A stretch of DNA of 64,000 nt, from NCBI GenBank assembly GCA_965248905.1, contig CBDFKS010000007.1:682001-746000 (forward strand), written 5' to 3'. The DNA is from CBDFKS01 sp965248905. GTDB lineage: Bacteria; Chloroflexota; Dehalococcoidia; Lucifugimonadales; JAGWBF01. The position numbers and the translations under genes were made by a program. The notes under the pieces are model-generated. The model did no database searches. It was not told the DNA's origin and worked only from the letters and a program-made list of their open reading frames with translations. This document shows, one piece after another, positions 46,445 through 55,151 of the stretch (positions are counted from its first letter, which is position 1; each line of letters opens with the position of its first letter).

Positions 46445-46826
46445 CAAGAATGTCCGAATCTTCGCACCAACTATCGATACTCACCTAAGATACGACATTT
46501 GGTCGCCAGAGCGTGAAACTCCAGCGTTAGATGGGTCGTATAATTAATAGCTCATAGGGTACCCTACAATGTGTGGAGACTCTCGCCCCAAGGACCAAAT
46601 CGGTGTTTCTCTTTCGACGTCTAAGATTGCTCGTCTTAGCCTTAATGACGGGCGGCCTGCCGGCGGGTCTGGGTACCAGCCAACAAACAAGGAGCCCGAT
46701 ACTAAACTGGCTCCTTCTTTCCATATGGGGGTTCTTTACCCGTTTCGAATGTATACCTTTTAGAAAATTGGTGAATATTCGAGTGAATTTTCCCTGAAGC
46801 CTGACTAAAATAGCAGGATGAAAGGC
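46445..46826. other. Non-coding stretch between convergent genes
   Basis: No gene with recognisable features. It contains a probable terminator at 46689-46716, and the T/A-rich end from about 46740 shows nothing further. Confidence 0.4.
46689..46716. terminator. Candidate terminator between cyclase and HyuB genes
   Basis: AAGGAGCC and GGCTCCTT pair perfectly over 8 bp around a 12-base loop; CTTTCC follows on the plus strand and GTTTGTTGG on the minus strand. It lies between converging genes, so it may serve both. Confidence 0.4.
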
Positions 46827-48857
46827 CTACGAGCTCCGAAGCGGCCTCAGCAGAATACGCTGGTTTTCCTGTAGCTCAAGGTCTCGCCAGATTTCCTCGT
46901 CTAGAAATATCTTATCTTCGGGTAACCCAGCATCAACCGCTATCCTGAGGCGCAGAGGGCTCGGATAGTGAGGTAGGTGGGCTTCAACCATGTCGCCAGC
47001 TTTATAACCCTGACCTTCTCCAAAGGTCTGATTTATCCCTGCTACCCTCATCCCTCTCTGAAACACCGGCGCTCCGCCTTTCTGAGGTCGCAAGTATATG
47101 CGTTGGGCAGCCAGGGTAGCGCGAGCCGATTCGGTTGCCTTAGCGTCGACCGCCACAGTGTCCTGGTCCACAACCACACCATACATATCGTAGGCTTGGT
47201 CTACGGACACCCTTCCATCGGCAACATCCTCCAGCACTCGCTGGGGTTCCCTTTCAAGGGGGTCTCCCCAACCTCCGCCACCCTGGCTAGATATTCGGAC
47301 AATGTCGCCGGTTTCCAGCGGAAAGGCCCCGGCCTTGCTACCGAACACAGGAGAGATGGGAAGTAGTTCACCACGTCGTAGTACCTCGAACCTGGCTGGG
47401 GCTCCGGAGTAGCCTCCGAAAACGCCTGCGGGCGGAATTATGGCGTGTTCCCCCATCAGGGAAAAGCTGCCGTCGGAGTTGGTACGATATTCCCGCACTA
47501 CGCCCAGCCCTCCGCGATACTTTCCCGGTCCACCCGAGTCCTGGCGAAGGTCACTCCTCAGAAACACCAACGGATAGCTTCGCTCCACCAACTCCAATCC
47601 CCTGGCATTGGTGTTGCCCGATCTGATAGGGCGAATGTAGTCCATCCCGTCCTTGTCGCGTCGAGCGCCACCGCCCCCCGGAACCGACTCGTAGAAGATG
47701 AACGGTCTGGGCTCATCGTCGCGATTATCTGTGCCCGCGCAGGTCATATGGTGGGTCGATGAGCCCTCTTCGGCGGAGACCCTCTCTGGAATCAGCTTGC
47801 TCAGCGCCACCATCGCGTAGATGGCAGCCTGACCCACCTGCTCCTGGCCCCCTGCCGCGGCGGGCCGGCGGGCGTTCAAGATGCTCCCCTCGGGCACTAT
47901 CGTCTCTATTGGTCGCAGATACCCGGAGTTGATGGGCCCGCTCGGGTCCAGGGCGGCCTTCACACCCATGAAGCCGTAAGATGCCCCCATGGGCAGAGTT
48001 ACGTTGTTGGGGCCGCCGGTCTGAGGCGAGCTGCCTGTGTAGTCGACGATGATGCTATTTTCCCGTATGGTGATTTTGGTGCGGATAGGGAGCTGCCCCA
48101 CGTTCACACCGTCGCTATCAAGATAACCTTCGTGGAACAAAGTACCGCGAGGCAATTGAGAGATGAGGGTACGGGACCGGCGCTCGTAAGCGTTCAAGAT
48201 CTCAGCCCAGATATTCTGGATCTCTCCTTTGCCATATCGGTCCATCAGAGAGGTAATGCGCTGAGCACCGACCTTACTGCTGGCTACCTGAGCCCATAGG
48301 TCCCCCCGCATCTCATGGGGTACACGCACGTTATGAAGAATAAGCTCCATCACGTTGGTGTCGACCTGATCGTCTCTGCCCAGACGCATGAGGGGAATAC
48401 GCAGACCCTCTTGATACATCTCGCGAGCGGTGCCTGAGATGCTTCCCGGCACCATGCCGCCCACGTCGTAATGGTGGACCCGGTCGGCGGCGAAGGCCAC
48501 TAGCTCTTCCTGGTAGAATACCGGGACGGCGACCAATATATCGTTGGGGTGAAGGCCGCCCTCCCATGGATCGTTGCCTATGTAGATATCGCCCGGGCGG
48601 ACGTCGCCTTTGAAGCGCTCGAGCAGATAGCGAAGGTGATATATCACAGGGATGATGTGGATCGCGATGGAGGTGCCGATGGCCAGCATCTCTCCCTGCT
48701 GGTTGAATATACCACAGGAGAAGTCCCTGCCATGGTGAGCCACTGAGGAGCGAGCGGTGCGGAGGATCACCTCTCCCATTTCCCGAACGATAGATTCCAG
48801 ACGATTTCGGACCACCTCCATAGTAATGGGATCGACGGTTCCCTCCCTTACATTCAT
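46827..48857 (-). CDS. hyuB: Hydantoinase B/oxoprolinase family protein
   Basis: A 676-residue HyuB-type subunit. Landmarks are DPITMEVVRNRLESIVREMG at the start, FSCGIFNQQGEML, the metal-site segment GDIYIGNDPWEGGLHPND, DRVHHYDVGGMVPGS, DYTGSSPQTGGPNN and YRGGLGVVREY. With the HyuA partner it forms ATP-dependent hydantoinases, 5-oxoprolinases or acetone carboxylase-like enzymes that open cyclic amides or carboxylate ketones. A C-terminal extension of about 100 residues (PQKGGAPVFQRGMR onward) goes beyond the core. The start overlaps the stop of hyuA by four bases. The exact substrate is unknown; lactam or hydantoin catabolism is likely. Confidence 0.92.
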   Translation of the reverse strand: MNVREGTVDPITMEVVRNRLESIVREMGEVILRTARSSVAHHGRDFSCGIFNQQGEMLAIGTSIAIHIIPVIYHLRYLLERFKGDVRPGDIYIGNDPWEGGLHPNDILVAVPVFYQEELVAFAADRVHHYDVGGMVPGSISGTAREMYQEGLRIPLMRLGRDDQVDTNVMELILHNVRVPHEMRGDLWAQVASSKVGAQRITSLMDRYGKGEIQNIWAEILNAYERRSRTLISQLPRGTLFHEGYLDSDGVNVGQLPIRTKITIRENSIIVDYTGSSPQTGGPNNVTLPMGASYGFMGVKAALDPSGPINSGYLRPIETIVPEGSILNARRPAAAGGQEQVGQAAIYAMVALSKLIPERVSAEEGSSTHHMTCAGTDNRDDEPRPFIFYESVPGGGGARRDKDGMDYIRPIRSGNTNARGLELVERSYPLVFLRSDLRQDSGGPGKYRGGLGVVREYRTNSDGSFSLMGEHAIIPPAGVFGGYSGAPARFEVLRRGELLPISPVFGSKAGAFPLETGDIVRISSQGGGGWGDPLEREPQRVLEDVADGRVSVDQAYDMYGVVVDQDTVAVDAKATESARATLAAQRIYLRPQKGGAPVFQRGMRVAGINQTFGEGQGYKAGDMVEAHLPHYPSPLRLRIAVDAGLPEDKIFLDEEIWRDLELQENQRILLRPLRSS

Positions 48858-50923
48858 GGAACCCTCCGTATGAGGATGTTGCCATATTCATCAGTGGAGG
48901 CGATGAATCCTGGCGGCACCAAGGTGGTAGACGTTAGCTCCTCCACGATCGCCGGGCCCTTAAACTCCGCGTCGGATCCGAGTAGTTCCCTGTCGTATAT
49001 CTGACATTCCACACTACCTCCCAGCTCCCGAAAATACACCTCGCGAGTCCCTGTGACAGATTCACGCAGGTCCCTTCGAGGTATGGAAGGGAGAGGAGGG
49101 CGCTCGAAATGGCCCATAGCTCTTATCCTCAGGGCCACCAACTCTACCGGCTCCTCTTGCAGGCTATAGGTGAACAACTTCAAGTGCTCATCATGAAACT
49201 CCGAAATAAGCCGTCCTAAACTTCCTTCGTCCAAAGACCCGGATTCAACAGAAAGGTTGATGACATGGAACTGGCCTCGGTAACGCAGATCGACGCTGTA
49301 ATGAAATGTAGCTTGATTTTCGCCGATCCCCTGCCTGCTGAGAGTCTCAGAAAGCTCCCGTTTCATCTCACCAAAGAGTGCAGAAACTCGACCAAGGTCC
49401 AGCTCATTCAGGCCGACGGTATAGGTCTGCATGGTGTCATGGACCACATCCGCCATCACCAGGCCCAGTGCAGAGAAATTGCCGGGAACCGCAGGAATGA
49501 CAGCCTGAGGCATCTCGGTTTCCGCGATTACATACGCGGCAACCAGAGGACCGGCCCCGCCGAAGGCCACCAGAGTAAAATCTCTAGGATCGCGGCCCCG
49601 CGCTATGGTCATTTCGCGTAAGAGGTCGCCCGCCCGGCTGTCATTGATCTCAAGAATGCCGGCGGCCGCAGCCTCCACCGACAGCCCGAGAGGTCCGGCG
49701 ATCATGTCCAAAATGGCCTGTTTGGCCGCCTCGATATCCAGAGGAAATTGTCCGTTCAATAGGGAGGCCAGTCTTCCTAACACTGCGTTGGCGTCGGTAA
49801 CGGTGGGCTGGGTTCCACCTCTGGCGTAGCACACCGGCCCAGGCATGGCGCCCGCGCTCCTGGGACCCACCTGAAGATTAAGACCTTCATCCAACCAGGC
49901 GATGGTGCTGCCGCCGGCCCCCACCTCCACGATATCTATCATGGGCACCCGAATGGGCCAGCCGCTTCCTGGTTTGTTGGGCTCCTCAAACAGCTCGAAC
50001 TCCACAGTGGATATGGGCTGGCCGTCCTCTATCACCGAAGCCTTGGTAGTGGTCCCTCCCATGTCCAGACTTACTACGTTCTTCAACCCGACCACGTTGG
50101 CGACGTGTGCAGCAGCGATGGAACCCGCCGCTGGTCCAGATTCAAGGATGTGAATGGGGCGCCGGGCTGCCTCGTCGGCCCTCATGATGCCGCCGTTGGA
50201 CTGCATTATCTGAAGTCCGACCCGCACCCCACGGCTCCGAAGCTCATCTTCCAAACTGGTGAGGTAGCGATGGACCACAGGATGGATATAGGCATTTAGG
50301 GCCGCCGTGCTGGTCCTCTCATACTCACCGATGTCGGGAACGATGTCTGACGAAAGGGTGTAGTAGAGACCGGGGAACTGGGCCTCTAACAGTTGGCCTG
50401 CACGACGTTCGTTAAGGGGATTCAAGTATGAATGGAGAAAGCAGATAGCTACAGATTCTATCCCTTGGGCCACGAGCCACTCCAGAGTATTCTCTAGACG
50501 AGGCTCGTCAACGGGCTCGTGTACCGTGCCATCCCAGAGGGTGCGCTCGCCCACCTCCAGGCGCCATCGGCGGGGCACGAAGCAGTAGGGCTTATCCATG
50601 AGGGGGTCCAACACATGAGTGCGGGCGCTACGTCGCATTTCCAAAGAGTCGCGGAATCCGGTAGTGGTGAGAATGGCTGTGGGCGCCCCCGTCCTTTCAA
50701 TCACGGCGTTGATACCTATGGTGGTGCCGTGGGACAGAAAGGTGAGCTTTTCCAGGTTGACCGCGGCCTGGTCGAGGGCTTCCAACACTGCCAGCACAGG
50801 CCGCTCCGGGTTAGTGGGAATCTTCAGGTGAAACAGCTCCCCCGACCCCTCATCGATACCCGTGAGATCGGTGAAAGTGCCCCCAATATCTATGCCTAAT
50901 CGCATACCCACCGTATTATGCAT
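48854..50923 (-). CDS. hyuA: Hydantoinase A/oxoprolinase family protein
   Basis: A 689-residue HyuA-type subunit with the ASKHA ATPase signature: RLGIDIGGTFTDLTGID (phosphate 1), LSHGTTIGINAVIERTGA, VVSLDMGGTTTKASVIEDG (phosphate 2) and VAFGGAGPLVAAY (adenosine). It activates the substrate with ATP for ring opening together with HyuB. The start is ATG 50923; a second in-frame ATG seven codons in, just before RLGIDIGG, is also possible. No other transport or pathway gene joins this pair, so it is a two-gene unit, translationally coupled. Confidence 0.93.
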   Translation of the reverse strand: MHNTVGMRLGIDIGGTFTDLTGIDEGSGELFHLKIPTNPERPVLAVLEALDQAAVNLEKLTFLSHGTTIGINAVIERTGAPTAILTTTGFRDSLEMRRSARTHVLDPLMDKPYCFVPRRWRLEVGERTLWDGTVHEPVDEPRLENTLEWLVAQGIESVAICFLHSYLNPLNERRAGQLLEAQFPGLYYTLSSDIVPDIGEYERTSTAALNAYIHPVVHRYLTSLEDELRSRGVRVGLQIMQSNGGIMRADEAARRPIHILESGPAAGSIAAAHVANVVGLKNVVSLDMGGTTTKASVIEDGQPISTVEFELFEEPNKPGSGWPIRVPMIDIVEVGAGGSTIAWLDEGLNLQVGPRSAGAMPGPVCYARGGTQPTVTDANAVLGRLASLLNGQFPLDIEAAKQAILDMIAGPLGLSVEAAAAGILEINDSRAGDLLREMTIARGRDPRDFTLVAFGGAGPLVAAYVIAETEMPQAVIPAVPGNFSALGLVMADVVHDTMQTYTVGLNELDLGRVSALFGEMKRELSETLSRQGIGENQATFHYSVDLRYRGQFHVINLSVESGSLDEGSLGRLISEFHDEHLKLFTYSLQEEPVELVALRIRAMGHFERPPLPSIPRRDLRESVTGTREVYFRELGGSVECQIYDRELLGSDAEFKGPAIVEELTSTTLVPPGFIASTDEYGNILIRRVP

Positions 50924-51126
50924 CCGGAAAGGGCATCTGCTGCTCGATCCTTCCCTGTGCTCTCATATTCCTTGTTCTTGTAATCCTGCCCCAGTCCAGT
51001 TTCATACGCGTCTTCCGGATTATACACTCTTGGAATAGCAGCCTCCACAACCAGCTAAATTCTGGTGAACGAAGACGTCCCTAGGCTTGAGTCTCCTCGA
51101 TGATCCTTAGGCATTGTAGAAGTCAT

Positions 51127-51153
51127 TAACAACAGTATCTAATCCTGTATAAT
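51127..51153 (+). promoter_or_regulatory. Candidate promoter of the formaldehyde dehydrogenase-like gene
   Basis: A perfect TATAAT (51148-51153) lies about 47 bases before ATG 51200. The best upstream box is TTAACA (51127-51132), only 15 bases away, which is short. Confidence 0.4.
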
Positions 51154-51199
51154 AAATCCGGTCTCTGGCCATATTATTGCTGAGGGGATAAGAGGAGCT

Positions 51200-52282
51200 A
51201 TGCACAAAGTCAAAGGAATTGTTGCCCATGCCAAGGGTGCCGACGTTAAGGTAGAGACCATCGTGGTCCCTGACCCGGGCCCTGGAGAAGCCCTGGTCCG
51301 GGTACAAGCCTGCGGGGTTTGCCACACCGATCTTCACTACAGAGAAGGAGCGATCAACAACGAGTTCCCGTTCCTACTGGGCCATGAAGCTTCGGGGATT
51401 GTGGAGCGTGTCGGCCAAGGCGTAGACACGATATCCGAGGGAGATTTCGTGATTCTGGCCTGGCGGGCTCCTTGCGGGAATTGCAGGTCATGCCTTAGAG
51501 GCCGTCCCTGGTACTGCTTCGCCAGCGGTAACGCCCGCCAGCCTATGACGCTGGCCGACGGAAAACCTCTGTCGCCGGCTCTGGGGATAGGGGCCTTCGC
51601 CGAGCTTACCTTGGTGGACGCAGGGCAGGCCGTCAAGGTGGATTCGCGAGCAAAGCCCGAAGCCGCGGGTCTAGTAGGATGCGGTATCATGGCAGGCCTC
51701 GGTGCAGCCATGAACACAGGAGCGGTGACCAGGGGCGACTCCGTCGCGGTCTTCGGTTGCGGGGGAGTCGGGGATGCCGCAATCGCAGGGGCTCGTCTAG
51801 CAGGGGCCCACACGATCATCGGTGTGGACATCGACGACAGAAAACTACGTTGGGCAGAGGAGTTCGGCGCAACCCATACTATCAACTCTACCAAGACCGA
51901 TCCCGTGGTGCGAATACAGGAGCTCACTGGAGGGAACGGCGTCAACGTCGCCATCGAGGCTGTCGGCACCCCGGAGACCTATAAACAGGCGTTTTATGCC
52001 CGTGACCTGGCGGGTACGGTGGTGCTGGTGGGGGTGCCCAGTCCCGATATGAGGATCGACCTGCCAATGTTGGACATCTTCGGTAGAGGCGGTACCCTAA
52101 AGTCATCATGGTACGGTGACTGTCTTCCCTCCAGAGACTTCCCAATGCTCATCGATCTCTACTTGCAGGGCAGGCTGAACCTGGAGGGCTTCGTTTCGGA
52201 GACGATCAAGCTGGACGAGGTGGAAGCCGCTTTCTCCAAGATGGAGAAGGGGGAAGTCCTCAGATCAGTGGTGGTTTTCTAA
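51200..52282 (+). CDS. S-(hydroxymethyl)mycothiol dehydrogenase-like zinc alcohol dehydrogenase
   Basis: A 360-residue zinc-dependent medium-chain dehydrogenase very like actinobacterial mycothiol-dependent formaldehyde dehydrogenase along its whole length: QACGVCHTDLHYREGAIN, FPFLLGHEASGIVE, APCGNCRSCLRGRPWYCF (structural zinc), LVGCGIMAGLGAAMNTG, AVFGCGGVGDAAIAGARLAG (NAD), QAFYARDLAGTVVLVGVP and SSWYGDCLPSRDFPML. In actinobacteria the enzyme oxidises the mycothiol-formaldehyde adduct. Mycothiol is not generally expected outside Actinomycetota, so either another thiol is used or the gene was acquired. GAGG precedes ATG 51200. A thiol-disulfide DCC protein gene lies 86 bases downstream. Confidence 0.87.
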   Translation: MHKVKGIVAHAKGADVKVETIVVPDPGPGEALVRVQACGVCHTDLHYREGAINNEFPFLLGHEASGIVERVGQGVDTISEGDFVILAWRAPCGNCRSCLRGRPWYCFASGNARQPMTLADGKPLSPALGIGAFAELTLVDAGQAVKVDSRAKPEAAGLVGCGIMAGLGAAMNTGAVTRGDSVAVFGCGGVGDAAIAGARLAGAHTIIGVDIDDRKLRWAEEFGATHTINSTKTDPVVRIQELTGGNGVNVAIEAVGTPETYKQAFYARDLAGTVVLVGVPSPDMRIDLPMLDIFGRGGTLKSSWYGDCLPSRDFPMLIDLYLQGRLNLEGFVSETIKLDEVEAAFSKMEKGEVLRSVVVF

Positions 52283-52368
52283 GGGCCTAAATTGAGGCGC
52301 AAGTCGGCGACCAATGCTACGCTCTGGTAACATGAGACGTTCGAGAGTCCTGTACAAGGAGTTGGGAA

Positions 52369-52749
52369 ATCGCAAACCAGGCCGCCTGGACGCTTTATTA
52401 CGATGGGGACTGCGGTCTCTGCAACATCATAGTGCGGTGGCTGGCGCGGCTGGATTTCTCCCAGCTCATCACCTGGACGCCATATCAATCATTGAAACGG
52501 CCTCTCGGCGGGCTGACATGGACCGACCTGGAGCGCTCCGTTTATTTAACGACAGGCAATGGCGGGCTCTATGAAGGGTTCTATACTGCTCGGATGATCA
52601 CATTAAGAATTGGGCCGTTGCTACCTCTTGCGCCGATCATGTGGATGCCTGGGGTAAGTCTAATTGGAGTACCCCTGTATCGCTGGGTGGCCAGAAATCG
52701 CCGTCGCATTTCCAAATGCGGGATATCGCCAGCCGCCAAAAGTAGCTAG
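52369..52749 (+). CDS. DCC family thiol-disulfide protein (DUF393), no standard start codon
   Basis: About 127 codons. The open frame reads ANQAAWTLYYDGDCGLCN, so it has the family CxxC (DGDCGLC) near the N-terminus, then RWLARLDFSQLITWTPYQSL, ERSVYLTTGNGG, and a C-terminal membrane-like part ending GVPLYRWVARNRRRISKCG. DCC proteins are thioredoxin-fold, presumed disulfide oxidoreductases. No ATG, GTG or TTG precedes the CxxC in this frame; TGA closes it at 52333-52335. AAGGAG at 52356-52361 points, seven bases on, to an ATC codon at 52369, just where relatives have their ATG. The later GTG 52432 would cut off the active site. It lies 16 bases before the aldolase gene. Confidence 0.65.
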   Translation: MANQAAWTLYYDGDCGLCNIIVRWLARLDFSQLITWTPYQSLKRPLGGLTWTDLERSVYLTTGNGGLYEGFYTARMITLRIGPLLPLAPIMWMPGVSLIGVPLYRWVARNRRRISKCGISPAAKSS

Positions 52750-52765
52750 ACAAGGGAGGATAACA

Positions 52766-53551
52766 ATGGAAAAGAACAGAGCGAAACAGCGAATGCGAGA
52801 GGGAAAGATAGCCTTCGGAAGTTATGTCAACTTGGCTGAGCCCGCCATCGTGGAAATCATGGGCATAGCGGGCTTTGACGGAGCGACCTTCGACATGGAG
52901 CACACAGCCCACGACCTCGGGCTTATCCAGGAGATGGTGCGGGCCGCCGAACGGGTTGGGATAACCCCGATGGTGAGGGTGCCTGATAACGATGCAAAGC
53001 TGATACTCCGCCTCCTGGATATGGGTGTTCAGGGCATCCAGGTGCCCCACGTGCACAGCGGTGAGGAAGCGGTCAAAGCCGTAAAAGCGGTACGATATCA
53101 CCCCCAGGGCGAACGGGGAGCCATGGCCCGTGCCAGGGCAGCGCGATATGGAGCCGTTCCTTGGCAGGAGCATATCCGGACATCCAATGAAGAGATCATC
53201 CTGTCCCTTATGGTGGAAGATGCGCCAGGTCTCTCTAATTTAGAAGACATCGCGGGGGTCCCCGGCGTTGATCTGGTCAACATCGGCCCCGCTGACCTCT
53301 CAGAGTCGTTGGGTATCACTGAGCCCAACGACGAGCGCCTCTGGGCCAAAATAGAAGAGATCGCTCAACGTATCAAAGACGTAGGCAACGCCAGGATGGC
53401 CTTCTCCCATGGACATCCGGTAGTAACCGCTTCTGTCGAAGACCTCCAGCGATGGGGTGTAGGGTATTCCAATGTGTTGCCCGAGGCCGAAGGAGTCATC
53501 CTCACCCACTACCAGGGCAAGTTAAAAGAGCTCCACGCCCAGATGCGCTAA
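52766..53551 (+). CDS. HpcH/HpaI family aldolase
   Basis: A 261-residue class II aldolase/citrate-lyase superfamily protein. Landmarks are FGSYVNLAEPAIVEIMGIAGFDGATFDMEH (the Glu/Asp metal and base region), a substrate-phosphate Arg in MVRVPDND, the loop GVQGIQVPHVHSGEEA with Glu ligands, and a metal Asp in VNIGPADLSESLG. It cleaves 2-oxo acids with a 4-hydroxyl group to pyruvate and an aldehyde, as in aromatic-compound breakdown; exact substrate unknown. GGGAGG lies 7 bases before ATG 52766. It is probably co-transcribed with the dehydrogenase and DCC genes upstream. Confidence 0.9.
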   Translation: MEKNRAKQRMREGKIAFGSYVNLAEPAIVEIMGIAGFDGATFDMEHTAHDLGLIQEMVRAAERVGITPMVRVPDNDAKLILRLLDMGVQGIQVPHVHSGEEAVKAVKAVRYHPQGERGAMARARAARYGAVPWQEHIRTSNEEIILSLMVEDAPGLSNLEDIAGVPGVDLVNIGPADLSESLGITEPNDERLWAKIEEIAQRIKDVGNARMAFSHGHPVVTASVEDLQRWGVGYSNVLPEAEGVILTHYQGKLKELHAQMR

Positions 53552-53561
53552 TTGTAGGCGT

Positions 53562-53590
53562 TTGACAGCGTTCCCGGGTGTCCATATGAT
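53562..53590 (+). promoter_or_regulatory. Sigma-70-type promoter of the M24-like gene
   Basis: TTGACA (53562-53567) and TATGAT (53585-53590) are exactly 17 bases apart. The start site would lie near 53597, about 74 bases before ATG 53671. It is the best-formed promoter in the window. Confidence 0.7.
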
Positions 53591-53670
53591 TATCATCGTC
53601 AAGGGTAGAGAGACATACGGCCAACTCACATCGATACGGAGAACGTCATCACACAGAAGGAGTGGGGAAC

Positions 53671-54879
53671 ATGTACCTGAATGAAGAGCGAGCCCGACAG
53701 ATCCTGGAGCAAGAAGGCCTGGACGCATTGGTTGTTACCCGTCCCCTCAACCTCCTTTACGTGGCAGGGTTTCACAACGGTTGGGTAGACATAGATGCTT
53801 TCGGTATCGTGCCTCGCTCCCCCCAGATTCCCACAACCTTGCTGGTGGGTCACAGGGGACTGCCGACTTTGGCCGCCGACCACACCTGGGTAAAGAACAT
53901 CCGCACCTTCGATCAAAAATACACGGGGAATCTCACACCCAGGCCCGGCGAGGTTTCCTACAAGCTCCACACCACGACTCCCACCATCGATGCGGAACTG
54001 CAACGCCTACTAAGGGAGGCCAAGCACATTCCTACTTACGACCAATTTGAGGCCCTTGCTAAAACGCTAGTAGAGCTAGGGCTGGACCAAGGTCGCATCG
54101 CCTTCGACGAGATGGAAGTAGGGGAGACTGCCAAAAAGCAACGCCTGCCCAACATGACTTCTGAGCGTGGCTTCGAGCTGGTCCGTCGTATAAAAATGGT
54201 CAAGACTCCCGACGAGGTTGAAGAGCTACGAGCGGCGGCAAGGATCACCACAGCCGCCATCGAAGAGACTCTCGGCACATTGAAAGAGGGAGCCGACCTA
54301 TCCCAGGCGCCCCTCACATTCAGGGCGGCGATAGCTCGGCAAGGTGGATTTCCTGCTGGACACGGCGGCTATGTGTCGGGATCGGGGGAGCGAAGCCTGG
54401 TATCCAGGTATCATCACAAGCTCAAGAAAGGTGACGTGATGTGGACCAGTGGAGTCGCGTCCTACAATGCCTATTACAGCGACTTCGTGCGGACCTACGT
54501 TGTGGGCCCTCCCACCCCTGAGCAGGCCGAGACCCACAGCCTGTTGGAGAAGACCTTCGAACATCTAGATGCGGTCAAGCGTCCAGGCGTTAACAGTAGT
54601 AAGGTCGCAAAGTCTATAATCCAGACTGTAAAGGACGCAGGGGGAGACGTCGACCACCTGGAGATGAATATACACACCATGGGAGTTGAGATAGTAGAGC
54701 TCCAGCACCAACCCTGGGAGGAGGGCTTTCCACTGGAGCCCAACGTCTGCTTCTGCGTCTTCGTGCTGTACAAGCCGGGCATGGACGTATTCTCTATAGA
54801 GCGAAACTATGTCGTGAACCAGGACGGTAGCTGGGAAGTGCTAGATACAATCTCCCCAGGCCTCCTCCAGGTGAACTAA
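53671..54879 (+). CDS. M24 family (Xaa-Pro peptidase/creatinase fold) protein lacking a metal ligand
   Basis: A 402-residue protein with an N-terminal creatinase domain (LDALVVTRPLNLLYVAGF) and a C-terminal pita-bread domain (about 170-400). Peptidases of this family bind two metals by Asp, Asp, His, Glu, Glu. Here the first Asp is replaced in TSGVASYNAYYSD, the second Asp is kept (YSDFVRTY), the His segment reads IHTMGVEIVE, and the Glu segments are LEPNVCFCV and SIERNYVV. One missing ligand suggests a metal-free activity like creatinase, or weakened metal binding. ATG 53671 has AAGGAG 8 bases upstream; a GTG at 53662 falls between the two and is not preferred. Confidence 0.82.
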   Translation: MYLNEERARQILEQEGLDALVVTRPLNLLYVAGFHNGWVDIDAFGIVPRSPQIPTTLLVGHRGLPTLAADHTWVKNIRTFDQKYTGNLTPRPGEVSYKLHTTTPTIDAELQRLLREAKHIPTYDQFEALAKTLVELGLDQGRIAFDEMEVGETAKKQRLPNMTSERGFELVRRIKMVKTPDEVEELRAAARITTAAIEETLGTLKEGADLSQAPLTFRAAIARQGGFPAGHGGYVSGSGERSLVSRYHHKLKKGDVMWTSGVASYNAYYSDFVRTYVVGPPTPEQAETHSLLEKTFEHLDAVKRPGVNSSKVAKSIIQTVKDAGGDVDHLEMNIHTMGVEIVELQHQPWEEGFPLEPNVCFCVFVLYKPGMDVFSIERNYVVNQDGSWEVLDTISPGLLQVN

Positions 54880-54911
54880 AAACAACCAGTCTGCCTAGCA
54901 TCTCAACCGGG

Positions 54912-55039
54912 GTCTTTTGATTCTTACTTCGAGGCAGATCTTGTCTGCTCGCCCTGAGAGCTTGTCGACGGGCGTTCCCATGGTTCGACAAGCTCACCAT
55001 GAGCGGTAGTTTTCTGCCCATGAGAAATAATCGAAAGCC
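54912..55039. mobile_element. MITE-like element, copy 1 (128 bp)
   Basis: Bounded by GTCTTTTGATT (54912-54922) and AATCGAAAGCC (55029-55039), imperfect inverted repeats of 11 bp. Inside, CTCGCCCTGAG ... CTTGTCGACGGGCG ... CCATGGTTCGACAAGCTC ... CACCATGAGCG matches the copy at 63273-63420, but a block of about 20 bases is absent. It has no coding capacity and no clear target-site duplication. Confidence 0.7.
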
Positions 55040-55061
55040 CTGGTGACCACGAACGCTCGAC

Positions 55062-55090
55062 TTGACAACCTACATCTATTAGCGTATAGA
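55062..55090 (+). promoter_or_regulatory. Candidate promoter of the GMC oxidoreductase
   Basis: TTGACA (55062-55067) is followed after 17 bases by TATAGA (55085-55090), about 60 bases before ATG 55152. It begins 22 bases beyond the MITE-like element. Confidence 0.55.
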
Positions 55091-55151
55091 AAGGGACACG
55101 GTATCCCTATAAAATTGCTTTGAAAATCCATCACGCCTTATGGAGGAAACC

